Origin: JAGMCJ01 sp046761005
Lineage (GTDB): Archaea > Thermoplasmatota > Thermoplasmata > RBG-16-68-12 > JAGMCJ01
Assembly: GCA_046761005.1 (NCBI GenBank)
Contig: JBHIFI010000003.1
Location: 1-59,211 of the forward strand
Reading direction: 5' to 3'
DNA: 59,211 bases
The notes below the pieces were generated by a model. It saw only the letters and a list, made by a program, of their open reading frames with translations, had not been told where the DNA came from and ran no database searches. Shown here one piece after another: positions 24,948-32,750 of the stretch. The stretch's first letter is position 1. Every line of letters begins with the position of its first letter. The translations under genes and the position numbers were made by a program.

Positions 24948-26009
24948 ATGACTCAAGAGAGGAAGAGGGAACACATAGAGATAGTTTCGGATGAGGATGT
25001 AGGCGCAAGCTACCGATACTGGGATGACATCGTTCTGATTCACAAAGCTCTGCCCGAGATTGATGCCGACGAAATTGACATGAGTGTCCAAATCTTTGGA
25101 AAAAAGCTGTCTGCACCACTGATAATTTCGGCCATGACAGGCGGCTTCGAGGAAGCTAGGCGGATAAATGAGAATCTCGCGAAAGCGGCCTCTTCTCTCG
25201 GCGTCGGCATGGGAGTGGGAAGCCAGAGGCAGGCGCTTCGGGATCCATCTCTAGAGAAAAGCTATTCGGTCGTGAAAGACCACAACGTCCCGCTTGTGAT
25301 TGGTAACATAGGCGCACCTCAGCTCATACCTCAGCCCAATGAGGAACCCTTGGTACTAGAGGATGCGGAGAAGGCGATGGCCATGATTGACGCGGATGTA
25401 TTGGCGATTCATTTGAACTTCCTCCAGGAGATCGTTCAGCCCGAGGGCGATCTAAAGGCGAGGGGCTGTCTAGAAGCCGTTTCAGAAATCGCGAGGAATC
25501 TCCCAGTCATCGGAAAAGAGACGGGCGCGGGAATATCTCGCGACGTCGCCCTAGCTTTGAAGAAGGCAGATGTTGTTGGCATCGATGTGGGTGGACTTGG
25601 CGGAACGAGCTTCTCTGCAGTCGAGTTCTACAGGGCCAAAAGAATCAATGACAGGAGGAAGCAGGAGATCGGAAAGCTCTACTGGGACTGGGGTATTCCG
25701 ACACCCGTGTCCGTTATTTGGGCGAACGTGGGGCTGCCAATCATCGCTACAGGAGGTGTTCAGAGCGGACTCGATGTCGCGAGGTTGATAGTTTTGGGAG
25801 CCTCCTGCGGGGGAATGGCTTCTCGTCTCCTCCCTGCAGCTAAAGAATCCCACCGGGCTGTTGAGGCTGAGCTCAAGGCGATTCTCAATGAATTACGAGC
25901 GGCTATGTTCCTGACAGGTTCGAAATCGGTGGAGGACCTAGCGGCCAATGAGTATGTGATCAGAGGACCAACGGCTCACTGGCTCAAGGAGATGGAGGTT
26001 GTGTATTGA
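24948..26009 (+). CDS. fni: type 2 isopentenyl-diphosphate Delta-isomerase
   Basis: The FMN-dependent type 2 isomerase interconverts IPP and DMAPP and uses reduced flavin without net redox change. The 353-residue TIM barrel shows the family motifs RKREHIEI at the N-terminus, SAMTGGFEEARRIN, MGVGSQRQAL, LAIHLNFLQEIVQPEGD and KETGAGIS, then VGIDVGGLGGTSFSAVE and TGGVQSGLDVARLI for FMN phosphate. It stands between IPK and the prenyl synthase, with a TTGA overlap at the latter. Confidence 0.97.
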   Translation: MTQERKREHIEIVSDEDVGASYRYWDDIVLIHKALPEIDADEIDMSVQIFGKKLSAPLIISAMTGGFEEARRINENLAKAASSLGVGMGVGSQRQALRDPSLEKSYSVVKDHNVPLVIGNIGAPQLIPQPNEEPLVLEDAEKAMAMIDADVLAIHLNFLQEIVQPEGDLKARGCLEAVSEIARNLPVIGKETGAGISRDVALALKKADVVGIDVGGLGGTSFSAVEFYRAKRINDRRKQEIGKLYWDWGIPTPVSVIWANVGLPIIATGGVQSGLDVARLIVLGASCGGMASRLLPAAKESHRAVEAELKAILNELRAAMFLTGSKSVEDLAANEYVIRGPTAHWLKEMEVVY

Positions 26010-27046
26010 ACCTCTCTCAGGGAAGGATTCTTGATGACTTCCAAGCCTATTTGAGTGAGATGGTACCGCTCTTCGAGAGGGAACTTGCAAAGTTCATTGA
26101 GGCCGAAAGAGAGGTCCCAAACCTCCATGACGCATTGCGGTATGCGCTCGGCCTAGACGTGGAGGACAACAAGTACCGCGGAAAGAGGATAAGACCCGTC
26201 CTTGCTCTCTTGGCTTGTGAGAGTTTGGGTGGTACCGTGGAGCAGGCCATGCCATTTGCAGTTGCTGCCGAACTTCTCCATAACTTTCTCCTCACTCATG
26301 ATGATATCGAGGATGGCGATGAGATGAGGCACGACAGAGCCTCGGTGTGGAAGAAATACGGCTTCGCTCACGGAATCAATGTCGGAGACTATCTTTTCGC
26401 GAAGATGTATGAGTCGACGCTTGGAACTCTAAAGCTGGGTGTTGAGAAGGACCGTGTTCTTCGTCTCGTCGAACTACTGACTGGTACCGTAAACCGTACG
26501 GGGGAAGGCCAGGCAATGGATATTTCTGCCCGCCAGAGAAGAGACCTGACTGTCGACGATTATTTGGAAACGGTCATTGAGAAGACCGGATACTATCTGG
26601 CATGTCCCGTTCAGGGGGGTGCAGTCATAGGGGGAGCTTCGGAGGATGTTCTCCACACGCTAGAAAAATACGGCAAATACATCGGTCCAGTGTTTCAGAT
26701 CAGGGACGACATCATAGATATGACTATGGGAAAAGGCAGAGGTGAGAAGGGGTCTGATATAAGAGAGGGAAAGAGGAGCCTACTCGTCGTGATAGCGTCT
26801 GACCTCTGCACAGATGAGGAAAGGGAGGACCTCTTCACTATCCTCGATAAACCACGTTCCAGTACAGCTGAGACAGACGTGCAAAGGGTCTTTGAGATCT
26901 TCAGGAAATATCGTGCACCGGAGAAGGCGGAGGAGATAGCGCAAGATTTCTTGAGCAAGTGCAAGAAAGCGCTTGAGGAACTTCCGTCACCGCTGGGGGA
27001 GAATCTTCGGGTAGCCTCCGATTTCATGCTCTCAAGGAAGAAATGA
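26006..27046 (+). CDS. idsA: trans-prenyl (geranylgeranyl) diphosphate synthase
   Basis: A chain-elongating trans-prenyltransferase that condenses DMAPP with successive IPP, most likely to GGPP for archaeal ether lipids. The aspartate-rich motifs are THDDIEDGDEMRHDR (first) and FQIRDDIIDMT (second), with GKRIRPVL upstream contacting diphosphate and AAELLHNFLLTHDD around the first. The two residues before DDIED, Leu-Thr, leave room for C20 chains, but length specificity cannot be read reliably. The start is TTG overlapping the IDI stop, with GGAGG upstream. Last of the three-gene isoprenoid operon. Confidence 0.93.
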   Translation: MNLSQGRILDDFQAYLSEMVPLFERELAKFIEAEREVPNLHDALRYALGLDVEDNKYRGKRIRPVLALLACESLGGTVEQAMPFAVAAELLHNFLLTHDDIEDGDEMRHDRASVWKKYGFAHGINVGDYLFAKMYESTLGTLKLGVEKDRVLRLVELLTGTVNRTGEGQAMDISARQRRDLTVDDYLETVIEKTGYYLACPVQGGAVIGGASEDVLHTLEKYGKYIGPVFQIRDDIIDMTMGKGRGEKGSDIREGKRSLLVVIASDLCTDEEREDLFTILDKPRSSTAETDVQRVFEIFRKYRAPEKAEEIAQDFLSKCKKALEELPSPLGENLRVASDFMLSRKK

Positions 27047-27092
27047 CTGTCTTCCATATTATTATCAAGTCTGATAACGACGCGGAAATGAA

Positions 27093-27100
27093 GATATAAG
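27093..27100 (+). promoter_or_regulatory. TATA-like box for the Ras-like GTPase gene
   Basis: GATATAAG would place transcription start near 27120. The leader then begins with a perfect inverted repeat CCTACCA (27114-27120) / TGGTAGG (27129-27135), with GGAG in its 8-base loop, ending six bases before the ATG. Confidence 0.45.
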
Positions 27101-27140
27101 TCAGTTGCCACAGCCTACCATCCAGGAGTGGTAGGTTCAT

Positions 27141-27953
27141 ATGCCTGAGTTGGTAACTTGCCTGCTGCTGCAAGAGAATGGCAATCTTCCCGAGGAGGTT
27201 ATTGAGATAATGAAGGATGATGAATGGGCGCCTCTTAGGGGGAAGTCCGCTTTCATTCTCAAGTGGCCGGAATCTATAGGAAGTAATCCAGTTGCCCTGG
27301 AAGATGTCACAGAGAAGCTTAGAACAATGAGGCTGACCTTGGAAAAGATGGGTATAAGACACAGCTTTTCAACGATCGGGGTAGGAAATCGGGACAAGGT
27401 CAAGATGAAGGTCTGTCTCGTTGGCGATAAGGGAGTCGGCAAGAGCAGTTTGATCAGGAGATACGTACTCGATCAATTTGAGGACACCTATCTGAGGACG
27501 ATGGGCTCGAAGGTCTCGAAAAAGACATTCACATTGGAGCATCCGAGGGATGGAAGGAGGATTCAGGCAGATATGACTATTTGGGACATAATGGGGAACA
27601 AGGGACTTGCGGACCTTCTGATGGGCTCCTATCTTCACGGAGCACAAGGCATTATCGCAGTCTGCGATGTGACAAGGAAGTCAACCCTCCATGGACTGGG
27701 AGACTGGATTGGTGAGTGTCTCAAGATCGCGGGGAATATTCCCGTTCATATCCTCGTGAACAAGGCGGATATGCACGATAACTTTGACTTCAATAGAAAG
27801 GACGTCGAGGAGGCCACCAGCCCAGTGAATGCCGGCATTATGTTCACGAGCGCGAGGACGGGCGATAACGTCGAGGAGGCTTTCCACGGTTTAGCGCTGA
27901 GCATTCTTTCCACTCAGCTAGAAAGGGACCTGCAGGAAAAGCTCGTTCCGTAG
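27141..27953 (+). CDS. Ras/Rab-like small GTPase with an extra N-terminal domain
   Basis: The C-terminal two-thirds (residues ~88-262) is a small GTPase of the Ras superfamily: G1 GDKGVGKSS (95-103), a switch-I Thr120 in LRTMGSKV, G3 WDIMGNKG (148-155) in place of the usual DTxGQE, G4 NKAD (207-210) and G5 TSA (236-238). G3 lacks the catalytic Gln, so intrinsic GTP hydrolysis is probably slow. Residues 1-87 are a separate alpha/beta domain not recognised, including WPESIGSNPVALEDV. There is no C-terminal cysteine, so prenylation is unlikely. It follows the prenyl synthase but has its own promoter. Archaeal Ras-like GTPases are found in several phyla; their partners are mostly unknown. Confidence 0.85.
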   Translation: MPELVTCLLLQENGNLPEEVIEIMKDDEWAPLRGKSAFILKWPESIGSNPVALEDVTEKLRTMRLTLEKMGIRHSFSTIGVGNRDKVKMKVCLVGDKGVGKSSLIRRYVLDQFEDTYLRTMGSKVSKKTFTLEHPRDGRRIQADMTIWDIMGNKGLADLLMGSYLHGAQGIIAVCDVTRKSTLHGLGDWIGECLKIAGNIPVHILVNKADMHDNFDFNRKDVEEATSPVNAGIMFTSARTGDNVEEAFHGLALSILSTQLERDLQEKLVP

Positions 27954-28046
27954 GTCTCGTATCATGAGTCAAGAATTCTTCTCCATATGTGGGGATAGCA
28001 CCCCTCAACCTTTTCTATCCGGCAATCATAAATGAGTTGACAGAAT

Positions 28047-28709
28047 CTAGCATTCAAGACCTTTGTCAGTGAGGATAAAATCCGCCGTTCGCCTCTCAGG
28101 AAGATGCCTGTGCTTCATCAGGACCGCCCGTCGCTTATGCTGTCCAGACCTCTCCAGACTGATATGCGTCTTCGCATTGTGAGAAAGCAGATGACCACCG
28201 AGGGGCTCATAGCTTCCCGTTTCTAGATCCGTGTAGACTTGGCTCGTAAGAACGACGGGGATATCGCGCGTGCGGGCCGCCTTCAGAAGTTTCGTGACCT
28301 GGTCTGCGAGGTTTTTCCTCTCGCGGAACTCATCCTGAAGCCGCGTCAACCTGTAGTGCGTCGTGACGGAATCCAGAATTATTGCACCGATGTCCTTGTT
28401 CTTCTCTGCCAGATTGACCGCCTTCTCAACGATCTTCTGCTGCTCCCTAAAGGAGTAGGGCTCGGAGAAGAGGATGTTCTTCAGGATCTTCTCATATTCC
28501 TCCCCGCAAATCTGCTTCAACCTCTCAATCGAAACTCCCTCGGTATCGATGAACAGAACCTTGTGTTCCCTTGCGATGTTTCTTGCGAGTTGCAGGACGA
28601 AATTCGTTTTGCCGCTGCCGCCCTCCCCATATACGAGGGTCAAACAACCGCCCTCTATCCCTCCGTCCAGCATCTCGTCGATGGTCTTGCAATCCAGAGG
28701 TGCTTTCAC
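28047..28709 (-). CDS. radB: DNA repair and recombination protein RadB
   Basis: RadB is a short RecA/RadA paralogue in euryarchaea that assists recombination and binds RadA and DNA. The 220 residues have Walker A YGEGGSGKTN, Walker B AIILDSVTTHYRL and the RecA core to the C-terminus, but no N-terminal helix-hairpin-helix domain, which distinguishes it from RadA. The start is GTG at 28709. A TATA box (TTATATAG, 28731-28738) lies at leaderless distance. Confidence 0.95.
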   Translation of the reverse strand: MKAPLDCKTIDEMLDGGIEGGCLTLVYGEGGSGKTNFVLQLARNIAREHKVLFIDTEGVSIERLKQICGEEYEKILKNILFSEPYSFREQQKIVEKAVNLAEKNKDIGAIILDSVTTHYRLTRLQDEFRERKNLADQVTKLLKAARTRDIPVVLTSQVYTDLETGSYEPLGGHLLSHNAKTHISLERSGQHKRRAVLMKHRHLPERRTADFILTDKGLEC

Positions 28710-28730
28710 AGATACGAGAAGGAGACGTGC

Positions 28731-28757
28731 CTATATAACTGAACCGCAAATCTATAT
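28731..28757. promoter_or_regulatory. divergent leaderless promoters, radB / MFS
   Basis: A minus-strand TTATATAG at 28731-28738 is 22-29 bases from the radB GTG, and a plus-strand AAATCTATAT at 28748-28757 is 24-33 bases from the MFS ATG at 28781. Both start codons therefore lie at the predicted transcription start. Confidence 0.6.
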
Positions 28758-28780
28758 GGCGTCCCTCCCTTCTGCTTGGC

Positions 28781-29941
28781 ATGGTGGACAGGAGGCTGCT
28801 CGTGGCTTACGCGGGAGGATTCATAGGTCCTCTTGCGGGCAACACGATTTTCGCTCTGGTAGGGCATCTGAAGGACGCCTTTAATGCCACCGTCGGCATG
28901 GTCTACCTGTCAATTACAGTGTATATGATTCCATTTGTCATTTTCCAGCTTTTCTCAGGAACAATATCTGATTATCTTGGGAGGAAGGTTGTCGCCACCT
29001 CTGGGTTTCTCGTCTATTCCGTTGGATCTGTCCTCTGTGGGTGGGCAACTGACCTCAACGTTTTCCTCGGAGGTAGATTGATTCAAGGTTTGGGATTCGC
29101 CTTCGTCACTCCTGTTCTCCACGCGATTGTCGGTGACTATGCCAGGGAGGATAAGCGGGGAATCTCAATGGGAATCTTTGGTGGTGTGACCGCAGCTTCT
29201 GTCTCAACAGGCCCGGTTCTTGCTGGAGCTCTTAGCTTCATCGACTGGCGACTGACTTTCTATTTGATTGCCGGTCTCGCCTTCGCGGTATTCTTGGCCA
29301 TTCAGATGGCTTTCAGGGGAGCACGGGCAGAGAAAATCCCTAAGCGACGCAGAGAGGAAGTCTCCGTGTTCGAAATAGCCACAGATCGCCGCGTCATTGC
29401 GCTATGCCTCGCAGGCTTCCTGGCATTCTTTTCTTTCATAGGTGTCGTATCCTACACATCCGATACCCTGGAGGAGAGCCCATATCACTATGATGGGCTT
29501 ACAATCGGGCTTGTCCTTTTTTCAGGAGGGGCAGGCGGGGTCTTCATCTCGCCCTTGGCGGGCTATCTCGTCGACAGGATTGGAAGGCTCAGGACGGGGA
29601 TAATTGGCTTCTTCGGAACATCAGTGGGAATGCCAATATTCATCTTCTCCACGGACCTTTGGCACTTCATTCTCGCAATGGTTGTTGTTGGATGTGCAGC
29701 AGCAGCGATATGGGCGTCTCTACTCACCCTTACCGTCGAATTAGTCCCAGAGAGAAAAGGGGCGGTCGCCTCTCTTTTCAATAGCTCTAGATTCTCAGGC
29801 TATGCACTTTCCCCGGTGCTCTTCGCGGGTATCTATTTCTCCATGGGCGTTCGTCCCATATACGTGGCCGGAATTCTCCTAGCTTTCGTTGGAGTAGCAA
29901 TCATGCTGGTAATGAAGAGGCTACTTGCCAGAAGGATCTAG
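28781..29941 (+). CDS. major facilitator superfamily transporter (DHA1/Bcr-CflA-like)
   Basis: A 386-residue MFS permease with about twelve membrane helices, in two halves separated by a basic loop around residues 182-200 (EKIPKRRREEVSVF). The loop 2-3 signature is SGTISDYLGRKVV, repeated as GYLVDRIGRLRTG in the second half. A motif C-like stretch GVTAASVSTGPVLAG marks drug-proton antiporters, so efflux of small molecules is the likeliest role. No regulator sits beside it. Its stop shares CTAG with the fumarase beta stop on the other strand. Confidence 0.88.
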   Translation: MVDRRLLVAYAGGFIGPLAGNTIFALVGHLKDAFNATVGMVYLSITVYMIPFVIFQLFSGTISDYLGRKVVATSGFLVYSVGSVLCGWATDLNVFLGGRLIQGLGFAFVTPVLHAIVGDYAREDKRGISMGIFGGVTAASVSTGPVLAGALSFIDWRLTFYLIAGLAFAVFLAIQMAFRGARAEKIPKRRREEVSVFEIATDRRVIALCLAGFLAFFSFIGVVSYTSDTLEESPYHYDGLTIGLVLFSGGAGGVFISPLAGYLVDRIGRLRTGIIGFFGTSVGMPIFIFSTDLWHFILAMVVVGCAAAAIWASLLTLTVELVPERKGAVASLFNSSRFSGYALSPVLFAGIYFSMGVRPIYVAGILLAFVGVAIMLVMKRLLARRI

Positions 29942-30537
29942 ATGCCCAGTTGCTCCTTCACCTTTGGGATGTTCTCATTGACCCGCTCACCAATGTCCGC
30001 AAATAAGCTGTTGCCCTCCGCGTCGATTCCAACCGTGAGCGGTCCGAAGTTCTTGACCTTGAGAACCCAAATTGCCTCGGGCATTCCAAGCTCCAGCCAA
30101 TAGACGTCCAGCACTTCCTCGACGCCCTTTGCGATGAGAACCGCCGCCCCACCAGTTATCGTGTAGTAGACGCAGCCGAACTTCTCCATTGCCTCAACCG
30201 TTGGGGCGGACATCCCTCCTTTGCCAATGACGCCCCTTATCCCGAACTTCTCTATGAAATCTGGCTCAAGAGAGTTCATCCTCGAGCTCGTCGTGGGTCC
30301 CGCCGCGACGGTGATCCATCTGTCCCCCTCCTTCTTCATTATCGGACCGCAGTGAAAGATGACCGAATCCTTGAAGTCTACGGGGATTTCCTTCCCCTCC
30401 TTCAGGTAATCGAGCGCATGGATGTGGACTTCGTCCCTTCCTGTATAGATGACGCCGTCGAGGTAGACGATGTCCCCCGCGTCCAGGCTCCTCACATCCT
30501 CCTCGCTCATTGGGACGGTGAACCTCTTCTTGCTCAC
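29938..30537 (-). CDS. fumB: class I fumarate hydratase beta subunit
   Basis: This is the C-terminal half of the split [4Fe-4S] fumarase, which hydrates fumarate to malate. The 199 residues run from MSKKRFTVPMSEEDVRSL, through DEVHIHALDYL, IFHCGPIM and AGPTTSSRMNSLEPDFIEKF, to GKGGMSAPTVEAM and YTITGGAAVLI, all conserved. The start is GTG 30537, overlapping the alpha stop as GTGA with GGAGGTG five bases ahead. The open frame runs further upstream inside the alpha gene without family similarity. Confidence 0.95.
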   Translation of the reverse strand: MSKKRFTVPMSEEDVRSLDAGDIVYLDGVIYTGRDEVHIHALDYLKEGKEIPVDFKDSVIFHCGPIMKKEGDRWITVAAGPTTSSRMNSLEPDFIEKFGIRGVIGKGGMSAPTVEAMEKFGCVYYTITGGAAVLIAKGVEEVLDVYWLELGMPEAIWVLKVKNFGPLTVGIDAEGNSLFADIGERVNENIPKVKEQLGI

Positions 30538-31409
30538 TTGACCACCTCCAGCGGATAGACGACATCCCCGTTCAGGTACATCCTCACAAGCGACCTGCGG
30601 GCCGCCCAGCATTGGATGTTTATCGCGACGGGTAGGCTAGCGGTGTGGCAGTAGGCATATTCTGCGTTCACGCCAAGGAGGGTAGTCTTCCCGCCCATCC
30701 CCATCGGGCCGATGCCAAGCTCGTTGATTGCTTGGAGGATTTCCCGCTCGAGATTCGCAATCTCCTCCTCAGGGTGCCTTTCAGCGATCGGCCGGAGCAA
30801 CGCCTCCTTCCCCAGTTTCATCGCGATGTCGGCGGACCCGCCAATTCCGAGGCCAAGTATCACTGGCGGACAAGGCTTCCCGCCCGCTCGTAGCATCGTT
30901 TCCAGCGCGAACTCTTTCATTCCTTTGAGCCCTTTGGCGGGCGTCAGCATGGCGAGCCTGCTCATGTTCTCCGACCCTGCGCCCTTGGGCATGACGCCGA
31001 TTTCCAGGTAATCGTTATCGGAGAAGCGGTAATTGATATAGGGCATCCTCTCGCCCACGTTCGTCCCAGGGTTCTTCCTCGTAAGCGGATGAACCACGTT
31101 CGGCCTCAGGGGAACGGACTCTGTTGCCTCGGCGACCGCCTCCCTTATGACATTGTTCAGGCCATTGATACCGACCTTACCTATGTTGACGAAGAATATG
31201 GGCACGCCAGTGTCCTGGCACATGGGGGTTCCTGTTTTGACAGCAAGGTCCACGTTGTCAAGAATCGCCTTGAGCTGCATCCTGGGAACATCGTCCGTCT
31301 CCCTCTCATAACCTCTTTTCAGCGCGTTCACGGTGTCCATGGGCAATTCAGTGACAGAGCGCCTCAAAATTTCAGCACAAGCCTCCTTTATCTTCTCCGC
31401 AGGGATCAT
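30534..31409 (-). CDS. fumA: class I fumarate hydratase alpha subunit
   Basis: The cluster-binding half of the two-subunit class I fumarase. Three cysteines suited to the [4Fe-4S] centre are seen, counted from the MM start: Cys65 in TPMCQDTG, Cys181 in GGKPCPPV and Cys268 in INIQCWAAR. Other family marks are RKNPGTNVG, PKGAGSENMSRLAML and GPMGMGGKTTLLGV. The second of two adjacent ATGs is preferred because GGAGG directly abuts the first. It lies 27-30 bases behind NMD3, probably in the MCM operon. Confidence 0.95.
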   Translation of the reverse strand: MIPAEKIKEACAEILRRSVTELPMDTVNALKRGYERETDDVPRMQLKAILDNVDLAVKTGTPMCQDTGVPIFFVNIGKVGINGLNNVIREAVAEATESVPLRPNVVHPLTRKNPGTNVGERMPYINYRFSDNDYLEIGVMPKGAGSENMSRLAMLTPAKGLKGMKEFALETMLRAGGKPCPPVILGLGIGGSADIAMKLGKEALLRPIAERHPEEEIANLEREILQAINELGIGPMGMGGKTTLLGVNAEYAYCHTASLPVAINIQCWAARRSLVRMYLNGDVVYPLEVVK

Positions 31410-31439
31410 CATCCTCCCCCGCTCGGTGATAACTCAAGA

Positions 31440-32462
31440 CTAATTAATGCTTTGCAGATAGGATGGATAGATGCCCTCTGGGGACTTGACTATCTTCATC
31501 TCCTCTGCGTCCTCCTCGATCCCTGGCGGCCTGAGCAGAGTAATCGTCTTCATAGTCTCTGGATCTATCACCTGGACTTCCTTCTCGCTCCTTGATACGA
31601 TGATGGCGCTCAGTATCTCGGCATCTGCCTTCCGCGCCGACTTGAGGTCCGAGGCGGGAACACTTCTCTCCTCCAATGATATGAGGTCCGCGATGACGAA
31701 TGGGGGCCCTACGCTGATGACCTGGAAAAGCTTGTCCGCAATCTTGAGAACCAATCCTTTGCTGTATGGAGGAAATCTGAAGAGATAGGTTATCCTGTAA
31801 AAGTCCCTCCCGTCCCTGCGACCTTGAAGCGTTGCCGAGGAAGTCACGTTCCCGCCAAACGTGGATTGGAGTAGCTTGGCTATCGCCTTCCCTGCCGCCT
31901 TGCTGCTCAGGTAGAAGTCCAGGCCGCCATGGACGCTCTCCTCCTTGCTTATGAATACCTCAGGGCCCATCCGCTCAACTTCTAGGTGAATTGTTTCCGA
32001 CGCCCTCTCGATAAGGTCATCCTCGACCTCTCCTTCTGGCGGCCTCACCTGCAGAATGGCCTCGAAGTACTCCCCCTTCTGCCTGGAACATACGTCGCAG
32101 ACGCCCCTCTTCAGTCTTATTCTCGTCCTACGTTGCCTTTCGAACACAGCGTCCTCGACTCGGAGTTCGAAAGAAAGCTCGGTGGAGAGATTCCTCTCGT
32201 CCTCCTCCCGCAGGCTGATATCGATATCCTCAAGCCGCGCGAGCTTGTCCACCTCAACCACCTGCTCAATGGCGAATCGGATGGCATCGTCTCTTTCTTC
32301 GTGAACCCAGCTCGCTCCCCTTTGATGAGCACCGCAGTGGGCGCACAGAGTGATGTCTATGTTCTCAGGAACCTCCACGAGCTTGTGCTTCTTGTCAAAG
32401 CATTCCAAGCAAAGATTGTCGTAGGTCTTCCCTTCCTTCCCGCACTCCACGCAATAAGTCAC
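31440..32462 (-). CDS. nmd3: ribosomal 60S-export-like protein NMD3
   Basis: The archaeal homologue of eukaryotic NMD3, which binds the large ribosomal subunit at the tRNA sites. The N-terminal zinc-binding region has Cys pairs CVECGKEG, CLECF, CAHCGAH and CDVCSRQKG. The middle eIF5A-like/OB domain spans ~120-300 (QGRRDGRDFYRITYLFRFPPYSKG). The archaeal form lacks the eukaryotic nuclear-export tail, as here. GTG 32462 is chosen because it starts right at VTYCVECG and overlaps the DUF424 stop. Together with L10e (uL16) in the window, it touches late large-subunit assembly. Confidence 0.93.
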   Translation of the reverse strand: MTYCVECGKEGKTYDNLCLECFDKKHKLVEVPENIDITLCAHCGAHQRGASWVHEERDDAIRFAIEQVVEVDKLARLEDIDISLREEDERNLSTELSFELRVEDAVFERQRRTRIRLKRGVCDVCSRQKGEYFEAILQVRPPEGEVEDDLIERASETIHLEVERMGPEVFISKEESVHGGLDFYLSSKAAGKAIAKLLQSTFGGNVTSSATLQGRRDGRDFYRITYLFRFPPYSKGLVLKIADKLFQVISVGPPFVIADLISLEERSVPASDLKSARKADAEILSAIIVSRSEKEVQVIDPETMKTITLLRPPGIEEDAEEMKIVKSPEGIYPSYLQSIN

Positions 32463-32740
32463 ATCACCACCATCTGGGCGTGAGGAACATCGCCAATCCA
32501 GATGACGCATGCCTCATCGACGAATCCCCTATCAATGGCCGCTTGAACGGTTGACTTGCCCACGAGATTGGCGATGGTAGCTTCTCTCAACCTCTCCGTA
32601 AACTCCTCAACGGAGACCTTCTCACCGTCGTAGAAGCTGCTGACCTCTATCTTCAGGTCGCCTTCCCTGAAGGTCTTTCCCAAGATGTCGCTGTCGCAAG
32701 CCGCAAGGAGGACCTCGATACCTTTCCGGTACATTCTCAT
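32459..32740 (-). CDS. DUF424 protein
   Basis: A short archaeal protein of the DUF424 family, of unknown biochemical role. Characteristic text is RKGIEVLLAACDSDILGKTFREGDLK at the N-terminus and a hydrophobic C-terminal end VIWIGDVPHAQMVVM. The start ATG 32740 (93 residues) begins at MRMYRKG, as in family members. Earlier TTG codons inside the MCM gene are possible. It sits between MCM and NMD3, a location that suggests a link to replication or ribosome handling. Confidence 0.85.
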   Translation of the reverse strand: MRMYRKGIEVLLAACDSDILGKTFREGDLKIEVSSFYDGEKVSVEEFTERLREATIANLVGKSTVQAAIDRGFVDEACVIWIGDVPHAQMVVM

Positions 32741-32750
32741 GCATATCAGT

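Noticed and set aside
26006..27953. lipid-anchored GTPase linked to the GGPP synthase gene
   Set aside because: The GTPase has no cysteine at its C-terminus (it ends LQEKLVP), so prenylation is not supported.
28047..28709. RadA recombinase
   Set aside because: No N-terminal helix-hairpin-helix domain and only 220 residues, so RadB fits.
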